From contig NZ_CP144460.1 of the NCBI RefSeq assembly GCF_040182365.1, positions 1,178,001-1,242,000 on the forward strand: DNA of 64,000 nt, written 5' to 3'. Shown piece by piece: positions 8,079-16,232 of this stretch. The notes under the pieces are model-generated. The model did no database searches and was not told where the DNA came from. It saw only the letters and a list, made by a program, of their open reading frames with translations. The position numbers and the translations under genes are program-made. Numbering within the stretch: position 1 is the stretch's first letter; each line of letters opens with the position of its first letter. Source of the stretch: Xanthomonas sp. 10-10 (GTDB taxonomy: Bacteria > Pseudomonadota > Gammaproteobacteria > Xanthomonadales > Xanthomonadaceae).

Positions 8079-9008
8079 ATGAGCCGATTGTTTACGTATT
8101 TTCCTGCCGTGATGTTGAGCCTGTTACCGGCGGTCGCCGCCGCGGCTGCAGAGCCCGAGCGCGACCGCCAGAGCATCCTGGCGATGCAGGGCGAATACGC
8201 TGTGGATTTCGCCTTCGACGAGACCGTGTTGCTCAAGCCCGGTTACGAGCGCGCGTCGGCGATGCGCAGCGGCGCCAACGAGGTGGTGATCGTGGTGGAA
8301 GACACACCACGCAAGATCGTGCTGCAGCACCTGCTGGTGGATGAAAAGACCAAGCATGTGACCAAACATTGGCGGCAGGACTGGGTCTACGAAGCGTCGC
8401 AGCGCTTCGAATTCAGCTCCGAACAGACCTGGCAGGTGCGCGCAGTGCCGGCGGCGGTGACTGCCGGTGCCTGGACCCAATGCGTCTTCGAGGTAAGTGA
8501 TGCGCCGCGCTATTGCGGCACCGGACGCTGGGACTACGCCGATGGTCACCCGACCTGGACCAGCGACGTGAGCTGGCGTCCCTTGCCGCGCCGCGAATAC
8601 ACCAAGCGCAGCGACTACAACGCGCTGTCGGTCATCAATCGCCACACGCTCACACCCAATGGCTGGACCCACGAACAGTTCAACACCAAGGTGTTGCGCA
8701 AGCCCGATGGCAGCCAGCAGGCCATCGCGCGCGAGTTCGGCTTCAACGATTACCGCAAGACCACCGAGGTCGACTTCGCCCCGGCTTATGCCTACTGGAA
8801 AGGCACGCAAGGCTATTGGGCCAAGGTACGCACCCGCTGGGCCGCATTCCTGGACACGCCGCCAGGCCTGCATCTGAAAACCAAGCCCGATGGCATGGCG
8901 ATGATCATGCCGATGTTCGAACAGGCCGAGACCGTGCAGAAGGGCAAGCGGGTCAAGGACGCGCAGATCGACGCGGTGTTTGCACAGTGGGTGGAGCGCG
9001 CAGATTAA
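8079..9008 (+). CDS. secreted DUF6607-type protein of the heme operon
   Basis: This 309-aa protein has a signal peptide (MSRLFTYFPAVMLSLLPAVA, cleavage near AAAAEPE). The mature part is rich in Trp and Tyr: KHWRQDWVYEASQRFEF, GTGRWDYADGHPTWTSDVSW, RREYTKRSDYNAL, and an HEQFN segment. This pattern fits the DUF6607 family of about 300-aa periplasmic or surface proteins of unknown function. It begins 29 bp after the Cys-cluster gene and closes the operon, so it is likely iron-regulated with the receptor. ATG 8079 is preceded by GAGAG and starts the signal peptide. A heme-processing or heme-capture role is suggested only by context. Confidence 0.7.
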   Translation: MSRLFTYFPAVMLSLLPAVAAAAAEPERDRQSILAMQGEYAVDFAFDETVLLKPGYERASAMRSGANEVVIVVEDTPRKIVLQHLLVDEKTKHVTKHWRQDWVYEASQRFEFSSEQTWQVRAVPAAVTAGAWTQCVFEVSDAPRYCGTGRWDYADGHPTWTSDVSWRPLPRREYTKRSDYNALSVINRHTLTPNGWTHEQFNTKVLRKPDGSQQAIAREFGFNDYRKTTEVDFAPAYAYWKGTQGYWAKVRTRWAAFLDTPPGLHLKTKPDGMAMIMPMFEQAETVQKGKRVKDAQIDAVFAQWVERAD

Positions 9009-9022
9009 ACACATCGCTGATG

Positions 9023-9092
9023 TGTAGGAGCGCGCTTGCGCGCGATGAGGCCTTACCGATAAAGCCTCATCGCGCGCCAGCGCGCTCCTACA
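9023..9092. repeat. REP-type palindrome, copy 1
   Basis: A long inverted repeat with outer arms TGTAGGAGCGCGC... and ...GCGCGCTCCTACA enclosing a second palindromic pair (GATGAGGC/GCCTCATC). The GTAGGAGCG core is the head typical of GTAG-class REP elements common in Xanthomonas and Pseudomonas, which are mobilised by REP-associated tyrosine transposases. It directly follows the heme operon and may act as its transcription end. Confidence 0.75.
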
Positions 9093-9107
9093 GGGCATTG
9101 CCTAGTC

Positions 9108-9155
9108 CTTTTCAGCGCCTGGCCCAGGGACAAGCGCGACACGCCGGCGAATGCC
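9108..9155 (-). pseudogene. decayed fragment of a DUF486 gene, lying between two REPs
   Basis: Read on the minus strand this stretch gives FAGVSRLSLGQALKR, matching FAGFSTFYLGQALKW of the intact neighbour at 9250-9603. At DNA level the run CAGCGCCTGGCCCAGG parallels CAGTGCCTGGCCCAGG inside that gene. It looks like a short, diverged duplication of the 3' third of the DUF486 gene trapped between the two REP palindromes. It is too short to be functional. Confidence 0.55.
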
Positions 9156-9166
9156 GCACCGGATGT

Positions 9167-9235
9167 CGTAGGAGCGCACCCGGGCGCGACGTGGCTTTCC
9201 CGGGAATGCCCAGCGCGCCCGGGTGCGCTCCTACG
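9167..9235. repeat. REP-type palindrome, copy 2
   Basis: Arms of 22 bp beginning CGTAGGAGCGCACCCGGG are perfectly inverted around an imperfect centre that contains a second TTCCCGGGAA palindrome. It belongs to the same GTAGGAGCG class as the copy at 9023-9092 but has a different stem body, so the two are not recent duplicates of each other. It ends 14 bp from the stop of the DUF486 gene. Confidence 0.78.
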
Positions 9236-9249
9236 GGCAAGGCAGCGGT

Positions 9250-9603
9250 TTATTCCTTGAACATCAAGAACGCCGCCACCAGGATCAGGCCGAACGCGGC
9301 CCAGTGATTCCACTTCAGTGCCTGGCCCAGGTAAAAGGTCGAGAAGCCTGCGAACACCAGCAGCGTGATCACTTCCTGCATGCCCTTGAGCTGCGGTGCC
9401 GAATACACCGCGCTACCCAGGCGGTTGCCCGGCACCTGCAGGCAGTATTCGAAAAACGCGATGCCCCAGCTGACCAGGATCGCAATCATCAGCGGCGTGC
9501 TCTTGTACTTCAGATGCCCGTACCAGGCGAAGGTCATGAACACATTGCTGGCGATCAGCAGCAGGATTGGGTACAGGTAAGCAGTGAAGGGTGCGGTGGG
9601 CAT
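9250..9603 (-). CDS. DMT-family small membrane protein (DUF486)
   Basis: A 117-aa inner-membrane protein with four hydrophobic helices (LYPILLLIASNVFMTFAWYG, LMIAILVSWGIAFFEYCLQV, LLVFAGFSTFYLGQAL, AAFGLILVAAFLMF). The motifs NVFMTFAWYGHLK and FFEYCLQVPGNRLG are characteristic of DUF486, a branch of the drug/metabolite transporter superfamily. Substrate is unknown. ATG 9603 is preferred to an upstream start at 9636 because the protein then begins just before the first helix, as in the family. It stands alone, with two REPs downstream. Confidence 0.85.
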   Translation of the reverse strand: MPTAPFTAYLYPILLLIASNVFMTFAWYGHLKYKSTPLMIAILVSWGIAFFEYCLQVPGNRLGSAVYSAPQLKGMQEVITLLVFAGFSTFYLGQALKWNHWAAFGLILVAAFLMFKE

Positions 9604-9778
9604 GACGGCGGACGGCAGGAAAGGGGCCGGCAGCATAAGCCAGCGCCGTTAAGCGCACGCGACCGTGCCGATGAGTCCGGCATGCGGGCTCAGGCCGTCG
9701 AGCCGATGCGAAGCGCCTGCATGAGGCATGGCTAGGGAGAACGTTTGGCCACGCAGCGAAGCGCCTGCGCCCACCCCG

Positions 9779-10663
9779 CTAGCGCTGCATCCCCCAGCGC
9801 CTGACGGTGAGCCGTTCGATGGCCTGGAACACCACGCCTTCCACCAGCAGCCCCAGCACGATCACCATGGCCAGGCCGGCGAACACCTTGTCGGTGTAGA
9901 GCTCATTGCGGTTCTGGAAGATGTACCAGCCCAGGCCGCCCTGGCCGGAGGTGGCGCCGAACACCAACTCGGCCGCGATCAGGGTGCGCCAGGCAAACGC
10001 CCAGCCGATCTTCAGGCCGGACAGGATCGCCGGCAGGGCGGCCGGGATCAGCAACTGTGCCACGTAGCGTGGGCCACGCAAGCCATAGTTGCGGCCGGCC
10101 ATGCGCAGGGTTTCCGGCACCGCCTGGAAGCCGGCGTAGGTGGTCAGCGCCAGTGGCCACAGCACCGAATGCACCAGCACGAACACCAGGCTGCCGGTGC
10201 CCAGCCCGAACCACAGCAGGGCCAGCGGCAGCAGCGCGATGGCCGGCAGCGGGTTGAACATCGCCGTCAGCGTGCCCAGCACATCGCGGCCCCAGCGCGT
10301 GGACGCGGCTAGTGCGGTCAGCACGAAAGCCAGCACCACGCCAAGCGCATAGCCCTGCGCCAGCACCCGCAGCGAGGCGCCCACACGGCGCAGCAATTCG
10401 CCCGACAACAGCCCGTCGTAGAACGCATGTGCGGTCTGCCATGCGCTCGGCAGCATCAGATCGTCGCCGACCACCCGCGCGGCGATCTCCCATACCGCCA
10501 CCAGCGCCACCAGTACCAGCGCCTTGCGCAGCCATGGCGGCGCCTGCCAGCGCGCGGGCACTGCAGTGGCGACCAGTGCAGGATCCAGGGGCTGTACGGC
10601 CAGTTCGTATTCGGCGCGCACCGGCGGGAGCGGCGGCAGCCTGGCAGCAGTGCTGCGGCTCAT
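9779..10663 (-). CDS. ABC transporter permease, taurine/sulfonate/nitrate type
   Basis: This 294-aa permease has about six membrane helices and the binding-protein-dependent transport motif in the ETLRMAGRNYGLRGPRYVAQ to LIPAALPAILSGLKIGWAFAW stretch (the EAA loop). The GWAFAWRTLIAAELVFGATSGQGGLGWYI signature is typical of the SsuC/TauC/NrtB group. Its ATG overlaps the stop of the ATPase gene by 4 bp (ATGA), showing translational coupling. It is the last gene of a four-gene unit (dioxygenase, binding protein, ATPase, permease). The long N-terminal cytoplasmic lead (about 45 aa) is somewhat unusual. The substrate is probably an organosulfonate. Confidence 0.88.
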   Translation of the reverse strand: MSRSTAARLPPLPPVRAEYELAVQPLDPALVATAVPARWQAPPWLRKALVLVALVAVWEIAARVVGDDLMLPSAWQTAHAFYDGLLSGELLRRVGASLRVLAQGYALGVVLAFVLTALAASTRWGRDVLGTLTAMFNPLPAIALLPLALLWFGLGTGSLVFVLVHSVLWPLALTTYAGFQAVPETLRMAGRNYGLRGPRYVAQLLIPAALPAILSGLKIGWAFAWRTLIAAELVFGATSGQGGLGWYIFQNRNELYTDKVFAGLAMVIVLGLLVEGVVFQAIERLTVRRWGMQR

Positions 10664-11493
10664 GGCAGCGCCTCGCGCTGACGCAAGGCAGGACGACGCA
10701 AAGGCGCCACCTTGTCGTCGTCGAGCGTGGCGTCGGGCAGGTCGAACAGCAAACGGTGGATGCGCTGGGCGGTTTGCTGAAACGCCACGCTGCCGGCGCT
10801 GTGCGGGCCGAATGCGTGCGCGTTGAGTTCGGCGCGGACCTGGCCGGGATGCGGCGACAGCAGCAACACACGGTTGCCGACCACCAGCGCTTCTTCGATG
10901 GAGTGGGTGACAAACAACAGCGTGAAGCGCAATTGCTCCCACAGCTCCAGTACCTGCTCCTGCATGCGCGAGCGCGTCAGCGCGTCCAGCGCCGCGAACG
11001 GCTCGTCCATCAACAGCACCCGCGGACGCATCGCCAGCGCGCGTGCTATGGCGACGCGCTGCTTCATGCCCCCGGACAAGGTGTGCGGGTAGGCCTCGGC
11101 AAACGCGCTCAGCCCGACCTGCGCCAGGCTTTCGTCGGCACGCTCGCGCGCTTCGGCGCGGCTGAGCTTGCGCGCTGCGCGCAGGCCGAAGACCACGTTC
11201 TCGCGGACGGTCTTCCAGGGCGCCAGCTGGTCGAATTCCTGGAATACGACGACGCGATCCGGACCCGGCCCGGTGACCGCGTTGCCATCCAGACGGATCT
11301 GCCCCTCGCGCGGGGTGACGAAGCCGGCCACCGCCTTGAGCAGGGTGGATTTGCCGCAACCCGACGGCCCCAGCAGCACGAAGCGATCGGCTTCATGCAC
11401 ATCGAAGCGCACCCGATGCGTGGCGCGCACCACGCGCTGCGCTGAGGCGTATTCCAGGCTGACATGATCGACTTGCAGCAGCGGCACACGCAT
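10660..11493 (-). CDS. ABC transporter ATP-binding protein, taurine/sulfonate type
   Basis: This 277-aa ATPase has Walker A GPSGCGKST, Q-loop VVFQEFDQLAPWKTV, signature LSGGMKQRVAIARAL, Walker B VLLMDEPFAALD and H-loop FVTHSIEEAL. The QEFDQLAPWKTV segment and the helical insert are characteristic of the SsuB/TauB/NrtD group. It starts 3 bp after the binding-protein stop and overlaps the permease start, so it is tightly coupled in the operon. The approximately 50-aa C-terminal extension after the nucleotide-binding domain is longer than in typical TauB. It energises import at the inner membrane. Confidence 0.92.
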   Translation of the reverse strand: MRVPLLQVDHVSLEYASAQRVVRATHRVRFDVHEADRFVLLGPSGCGKSTLLKAVAGFVTPREGQIRLDGNAVTGPGPDRVVVFQEFDQLAPWKTVRENVVFGLRAARKLSRAEARERADESLAQVGLSAFAEAYPHTLSGGMKQRVAIARALAMRPRVLLMDEPFAALDALTRSRMQEQVLELWEQLRFTLLFVTHSIEEALVVGNRVLLLSPHPGQVRAELNAHAFGPHSAGSVAFQQTAQRIHRLLFDLPDATLDDDKVAPLRRPALRQREALP

Positions 11494-11496
11494 CGC

Positions 11497-12543
11497 TCAG
11501 CTCCCGCCCGCAATCAGCGGATCATCGAAGAAATAATCGCCCACCTTGGCGGGTGCCTGCTTGATCGCACCACTGTGCTGCATGAACTTGCCCAGCTTCA
11601 GCGTGTTCTGCGGCGCCACGGTGAACTGCACCTTGGGGTCCTTGAGAATCTGCAGCACCAGCGCGCGGTCGATGCTCGAGCCGTTACGACGCAAGAAGAT
11701 GTCCGCCGCCTGCTCCGGGTGTGCAGTGACGAATGTCGCCGCCTGGTCCAATGCAGCGACAAAGGCGCGATAGGTCTTGGGATTGTCACGGCGGAACTTC
11801 TCGGTGGCGTACAGCACCGTGGCCGACGATGGGCCGCCTTCGATGTCGTAGGAACTGGTCACGATATGTGCGGCCGGGTTGCGCGCCAGTTCCTGTTCCT
11901 GAAACGGTGGGCTGGCGAAATGCGCAGTGATTTCGCTGCGTCCACGGATGATTGCCGCGGCGGCATCCGGGTGTGGCAATGCCACCTGCAGCGGGTCCAG
12001 CTGATGGGTGCCCTTATCGCCCCAGCGCTGTTGCGAGGCATGCTGCAGAAACCGCGATTGCACCGACACGCCGGTGGCCGGCACCGCAATACGGTCCTGC
12101 GGCGTGAAGTCGCCGATGCTCTTGATGCGCGGGTTGTTGCTGATCAGGTAGTAGGGGAAATTGCCCAGCGAGGCCACGCCGCGCACATTCTGCCGACCAC
12201 GGGTGCGGTCCCAGATGGTGAACAACGGTCCGACCCCTGCACCTGCGATATCGATCGAACCGGTGAGCAAGGCATCGTTGACCGCCGCGCCACCGGACAA
12301 CTGCAGGAACTGCACGTCGATGTCCACGCCGGCGGCCTTGCCTTGTTGCTCGATCAGCTTCTGCTCCTGTGCCACGTCCAGCAGCAGGTAGACAATGCCG
12401 AACTGCTTGGCGATGCGCAGCTTTCCTTCTGCCTGCGCAGTGGCGCTCAGCAGCAATGGCAGTGCGGCCAGCAACAATGCCGCGACGCGCTTTGAGACTG
12501 TGCGGCGCCTGGAAGGTGCGTGAGAGGTGACGGTCAAACGCAT
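11497..12543 (-). CDS. periplasmic sulfonate/nitrate-type substrate-binding protein
   Basis: A 348-aa binding protein with a signal peptide (positively charged RRRTVSKR, hydrophobic VAALLLAALPLLLS, cleavage near AQA-EGK). The mature domain follows the SsuA/TauA pattern: KLRIAKQFGIVYLLLDVAQE, a ligand-lobe GGAAVNDALLTGSIDIAGAG, and a C-terminal KTYRAFVAALDQAATFVTAHPEQA helix. It is 40 bp downstream of the dioxygenase gene and directly precedes the ATPase gene. ATG 12543 is chosen as the start of the signal peptide region; longer frames overlap the dioxygenase gene. Which sulfonate (or nitrate or pyrimidine precursor) is bound cannot be decided. Confidence 0.87.
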   Translation of the reverse strand: MRLTVTSHAPSRRRTVSKRVAALLLAALPLLLSATAQAEGKLRIAKQFGIVYLLLDVAQEQKLIEQQGKAAGVDIDVQFLQLSGGAAVNDALLTGSIDIAGAGVGPLFTIWDRTRGRQNVRGVASLGNFPYYLISNNPRIKSIGDFTPQDRIAVPATGVSVQSRFLQHASQQRWGDKGTHQLDPLQVALPHPDAAAAIIRGRSEITAHFASPPFQEQELARNPAAHIVTSSYDIEGGPSSATVLYATEKFRRDNPKTYRAFVAALDQAATFVTAHPEQAADIFLRRNGSSIDRALVLQILKDPKVQFTVAPQNTLKLGKFMQHSGAIKQAPAKVGDYFFDDPLIAGGS

Positions 12544-12583
12544 ACGGCGCTCCAGTCGAAAGGGGGGAGGGACAGGCGCGCGC

Positions 12584-13501
12584 TCAGAACGGCGCATCGC
12601 CTTCGATGGTGGTGCGGTTGAGCCGGCGGCGCAGGTGATCGGGCGTGCCGGCGGCCAGATGCATGACCGAGCGGTTGTCCCAGAACACCATGTCGTACGG
12701 CTGCCATTGATGCCGGTACACCAGCGCCGCGCGCGTGCTGTGTTCGAACAACACCTGCAGCAGGGCACGGCTTTCGTCTTCGGGCAGCCCGACAATACGG
12801 GTGGTGAAGTGTTCGCTGACAAACAGCGCCTTTTGCCCGGTTTCCGGGTGCGTCCGCACGATGGGATGCTGCACCGGTACTACTTCGGCAATCTGTTCGG
12901 GTGTCAGCGCCGGGCGCCACGGGTTGCGTGCGCGCAGCTCTTCGTACTTGGCGAGATAACTATGTTCGGCCTGCAGGTCCTGCACGCGGCGCTTGAGCGG
13001 CGCGGGCAGCGTTTCCCAGGCCAGATGTTGATTGGCGAACAAGGTGTCGCCACCTTCGCTGGGCAGTTCCTGCGCGTGCAGCAGAGAACCCAGGCTGGGC
13101 GTTTGCTTGTACGACAGATCCGAGTGCCAGTAATGCCCGGCATCGCCGAGCCCGATCGGCTCGCCGTTCTCCTTGATGTTGGACACCACCAGCACTTCCG
13201 GGTGCCCGCGCAGCTGGAAGTTGCGCAGCACATGGATCTGCAACGGTCCGAAACGACGGCTGAAATCCACCTGCTGCGCGGGCGTGATGCGCTGATCGCG
13301 GAACACCAGTACGTGATGGTCCAGATGCGCAGCGTGGATGCGCGCGAAGGTCGCGGTATCCAGCGGCTGCGACAGATCCAGCCCCAGGACTTCCGCACCC
13401 AGTGGCGCGTCGAACGGCACGATCCGCACGGCCGACGCCTGCGCGGCGGTGGCATCGTTGCGCGGCGATTGCACGCGCGCTGCAGAATTCACGCTAGCCA
13501 T
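12584..13501 (-). CDS. TauD/TfdA-family Fe(II)/2-oxoglutarate dioxygenase
   Basis: This 305-aa non-heme iron dioxygenase has the facial triad visible as H126-x-D128 (HYWHSDLSY) and H281 (SVMHLAAG). The RRRLNRTT segment supplies the arginine for 2-oxoglutarate. In TauD, taurine is hydroxylated next to the sulfonate, releasing sulfite and aminoacetaldehyde. It is the first gene of the operon with a sulfonate-type ABC importer, which supports use of a taurine- or alkylsulfonate-like substrate as sulfur source. It is somewhat longer than E. coli TauD (283 aa), mainly at the N-terminus. Other TfdA members act on sulfate esters or phenoxyacids, so specificity is inferred. The 13502-13748 gap upstream holds no gene I can support. 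Confidence 0.86.
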   Translation of the reverse strand: MASVNSAARVQSPRNDATAAQASAVRIVPFDAPLGAEVLGLDLSQPLDTATFARIHAAHLDHHVLVFRDQRITPAQQVDFSRRFGPLQIHVLRNFQLRGHPEVLVVSNIKENGEPIGLGDAGHYWHSDLSYKQTPSLGSLLHAQELPSEGGDTLFANQHLAWETLPAPLKRRVQDLQAEHSYLAKYEELRARNPWRPALTPEQIAEVVPVQHPIVRTHPETGQKALFVSEHFTTRIVGLPEDESRALLQVLFEHSTRAALVYRHQWQPYDMVFWDNRSVMHLAAGTPDHLRRRLNRTTIEGDAPF

Positions 13502-13748
13502 GACGTTGGCACCTCGACAACAGCAGAGGCCGCCCGAACGGCGACCGGACTGGTCACTCTAGGCAGTCATGCCGCCGCTGCGAACGTACGATTGGCAAGG
13601 TGCTTATGCGCTGCAGGTATATGCACTGCAACATGCGCGATGCCCGACGCTGCGCAAGGCGCAGCGCTCCATGCCGGTGGGTCATGGCGCGCAGCTGGTG
13701 GCGCAATCCTTGGCCAATCGCCACCACAGGGCCGGCTCCTGGCCGGCC

Positions 13749-16232
13749 TTATTCTGTGCGCAGTGCCAATGCCGGCGGCGTGGACAGGATGCGCCGGGTG
13801 CCCGACCAGCCTGCGAGCAGGCTCAATGCCAGCCCGAACGCGCCGCCCAGCAGCAGCCGCGGCCAATCCGGCGCCAGCGCGATGTCGAACGCCTGCTGCC
13901 CGACCACCGCGCCGATGACGGCCGCAGCCGTGACCGCCAGGCCCGCAGCCAGCAGCCCCAATGCGCCGAACTCCACCAGCACGGCGCCACGCAACTGCCC
14001 GCGCCGCGCGCCCAGCGTGCGCAGCACTGCGCTGTCGTAGCGGCGCTCGCCTGCGGTGGCCTGCAGCGCGGCCAGCAGCACCAGCACGCCGGCCAGCAGG
14101 CTGAAGCCCATCACCAGCTGCACGGCCTGCGCCACCTGGTCGATCACCTCGCGTACGCGGCCGAGAATTGCATCGATGTCCAATACCGAAATATTGGGGT
14201 AGTCGCGACTGAGCGATGCCAGCTTGGGCGCATTGCCGGGCGGCAGATGGAAGGCGGAAATCAGGTTGTACGGCGCATCGCCCACCGCGCCCTGGTTGAG
14301 CAGCAGGAAGAAGTTGACCCGGAACGAATCCCAATCGGCCTTGCGGATGCTGGTGACGGTGAAGCTGCGCTGTTGTTCGCCCAGCAACAAGGTGATGCGG
14401 TCGCCGAGCTTGAGCTGATAGCGCTGTGCCCAGCCTTCCTCCACTGACGCCTCGGCCTGCGTGCTGTCGGCGCTCCAGAACTTGCCTTGCAGCAAGGTGT
14501 TGGCCGGCGGAAATGCATGCCGCCAGGAAAAGTTGACCGGGCGGTTGTCGCCGTCGCCATCGTCCTGCGGGTCGCGGTCGCCGCGTACCGGCGGCTTGTC
14601 GTTGATCGCCACCAGCCGGCCGGTGGAAAACGGCTCCACCGCAGCGTTATCCACGCCCAGGCCTCGCAAGGTCTGCAGCACCGGCTCGGTCTGCTCGGGC
14701 TGGATGTTCATCAGGAAGTAGTTGGGCGTGTCCGCAGGCAGGCGGTCGCGCCATTGGCCCAGCAGGCCGGGGCCGACCACCGCCAGCAGCAGCAGCGCGC
14801 ACAACGAGAGCGACAGGCCGACCAGCTGCACCACGCTCAACCCGCGTCGGCGCGTCAGCGAGGCCAAGCCCAGCTTCCAGGCCCCGCGCAGACGGTGCTG
14901 GATCGGCCGCAGCAATGCCAGCAAGCCCAGCCCCAGCAGCATCGCCACCAGCGCCAGCGCGGCCAGGCCGCCCAGCACCCAGCCAGCCAGCACCAGGTTG
15001 CCGGTGGCATAGACGGTGAGCGCCAGCGTAGCGGCCAATGCGGCCGCATATACCAGCAACGAGCTCGGCGGCACCGCGGCAAAGCTGCGGTTGAGCACGC
15101 GCATCGGCGGCACGTTGCGCAGCCGCAGCAGCGGCGGCAGGCCGAAGCCCAGCAGCAGCACCAGGCCGATGCCTGCACCGGCCAGGGCCGGCGTGGCCTG
15201 GGGCAGCGGCAGCCGGTTCGGGATCAGACTGCCCAGCGCCTGTACCAGGCCTTCCTGCGCCAGCATCCCCAAGCCGATGCCGACCAGGCAGGCCGGGATC
15301 GCGGTCAACAGCAACTGCAGCGACAGCATCGCCAGGATGTCGCGCTGCCTGGCGCCCAGGCAGCGCAGCACCGCCACGGTGTCGATGCGCCGCATCGCAA
15401 ACCGGTTGGCCGCCAGCGCAGTGGCGACGCCGGACAACAACACCGCCAGCAAGGCCGACAGGGCCAGGAAACGCCCGGCGCGATCGAACGCGGCGCGCAT
15501 GCCGCGCTGGGTGTCTTCGATACCGACCAGGCGGTATTCGCTGGCGCGCGGCTTGAGCCAGGCGCGCAGGTCGGCGATCGCGGCCGGCGCACCGGCAAAC
15601 ATCAATCGGTAGGAGGCGCGGCTGCCCGGGCCAAGCAGGCCGGCGCCCTCAATGTCGGCGCGATTGACCAGCAGCGGCGGCGACAGCTGCATCAACTCGC
15701 CCGAGGCATCCGGCTCGGCGCGCAGCACGCCGGTGATGGTGAGATGGCCGGCGCCGAATTCCAGCTGCTCGCCCACGCGCAGGCCCAGTGCTTCCAGCAG
15801 CCGCGGGTCGGCGTAGGCCTGGCCCGGCGGCGGTGCGGTGGCAGGGCTGCCTTCGCCGCCGCTGCCGTGCTTGGACACCAGCAACTGCCCACGCAACGGG
15901 TAGCCGGCGCCGACGCCGCGGATATTGGCCATCTGGCTGGCATCGCCATGGAACAGCACGCTGGGGAAGCTGACCATGCGCGTGCTCTGCAGCCCGCGTC
16001 GCTGTGCCTCCTCGGCAAAGCCGGCCGGAATCTCCTGGCGCCCGGTGACGCCCAGATCGCCACCGAGCACCTCTGCCGCACTGGAGGTCAATGCCAGCGT
16101 CACCCGGTCCACCAGGGTGCCCACCGCCGTCATCACCGCAACGCCCAGCACCAGCGCGGCGAACACGGTCAGCAGGTCGCCGGCCAGGAATTCGCGGCGC
16201 ACCGCGCGCGCGGCCTGTCGCAGTACGTTCAT
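13749..16232 (-). CDS. ybbP: FtsX-like ABC permease, YbbP type
   Basis: An 827-aa permease with two MacB/FtsX-like units. An N-terminal helix (LTVFAALVLGVAVMTAVGTLV) is followed by a periplasmic domain. Then come helix groups around LSALLAVLLSGVATALAAN, LQLLLTAIPACLVGIGLGML, and a C-terminal set (LLAGVLVLLAALQATAGERR, DSAVLRTLGARRGQL). The repeated R..DTVAVLRCLGA/YDSAVLRTLGA motif is typical of FtsX-domain proteins. Length is close to E. coli YbbP (about 800 aa). Its start overlaps the ybbA stop by 4 bp. The ybbA-ybbP pair next to a divergent tesA is conserved in Gammaproteobacteria. The partner ATPase is encoded upstream. The exported substrate is not established; lipoprotein- or envelope-related roles are proposed for the type. 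Confidence 0.9.
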   Translation of the reverse strand: MNVLRQAARAVRREFLAGDLLTVFAALVLGVAVMTAVGTLVDRVTLALTSSAAEVLGGDLGVTGRQEIPAGFAEEAQRRGLQSTRMVSFPSVLFHGDASQMANIRGVGAGYPLRGQLLVSKHGSGGEGSPATAPPPGQAYADPRLLEALGLRVGEQLEFGAGHLTITGVLRAEPDASGELMQLSPPLLVNRADIEGAGLLGPGSRASYRLMFAGAPAAIADLRAWLKPRASEYRLVGIEDTQRGMRAAFDRAGRFLALSALLAVLLSGVATALAANRFAMRRIDTVAVLRCLGARQRDILAMLSLQLLLTAIPACLVGIGLGMLAQEGLVQALGSLIPNRLPLPQATPALAGAGIGLVLLLGFGLPPLLRLRNVPPMRVLNRSFAAVPPSSLLVYAAALAATLALTVYATGNLVLAGWVLGGLAALALVAMLLGLGLLALLRPIQHRLRGAWKLGLASLTRRRGLSVVQLVGLSLSLCALLLLAVVGPGLLGQWRDRLPADTPNYFLMNIQPEQTEPVLQTLRGLGVDNAAVEPFSTGRLVAINDKPPVRGDRDPQDDGDGDNRPVNFSWRHAFPPANTLLQGKFWSADSTQAEASVEEGWAQRYQLKLGDRITLLLGEQQRSFTVTSIRKADWDSFRVNFFLLLNQGAVGDAPYNLISAFHLPPGNAPKLASLSRDYPNISVLDIDAILGRVREVIDQVAQAVQLVMGFSLLAGVLVLLAALQATAGERRYDSAVLRTLGARRGQLRGAVLVEFGALGLLAAGLAVTAAAVIGAVVGQQAFDIALAPDWPRLLLGGAFGLALSLLAGWSGTRRILSTPPALALRTE

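Noticed and set aside
5258-8236. 992-codon open frame on the minus strand across the heme operon
   Set aside because: It spans three well-supported plus-strand genes and has no family-like motif; length results from high GC content.
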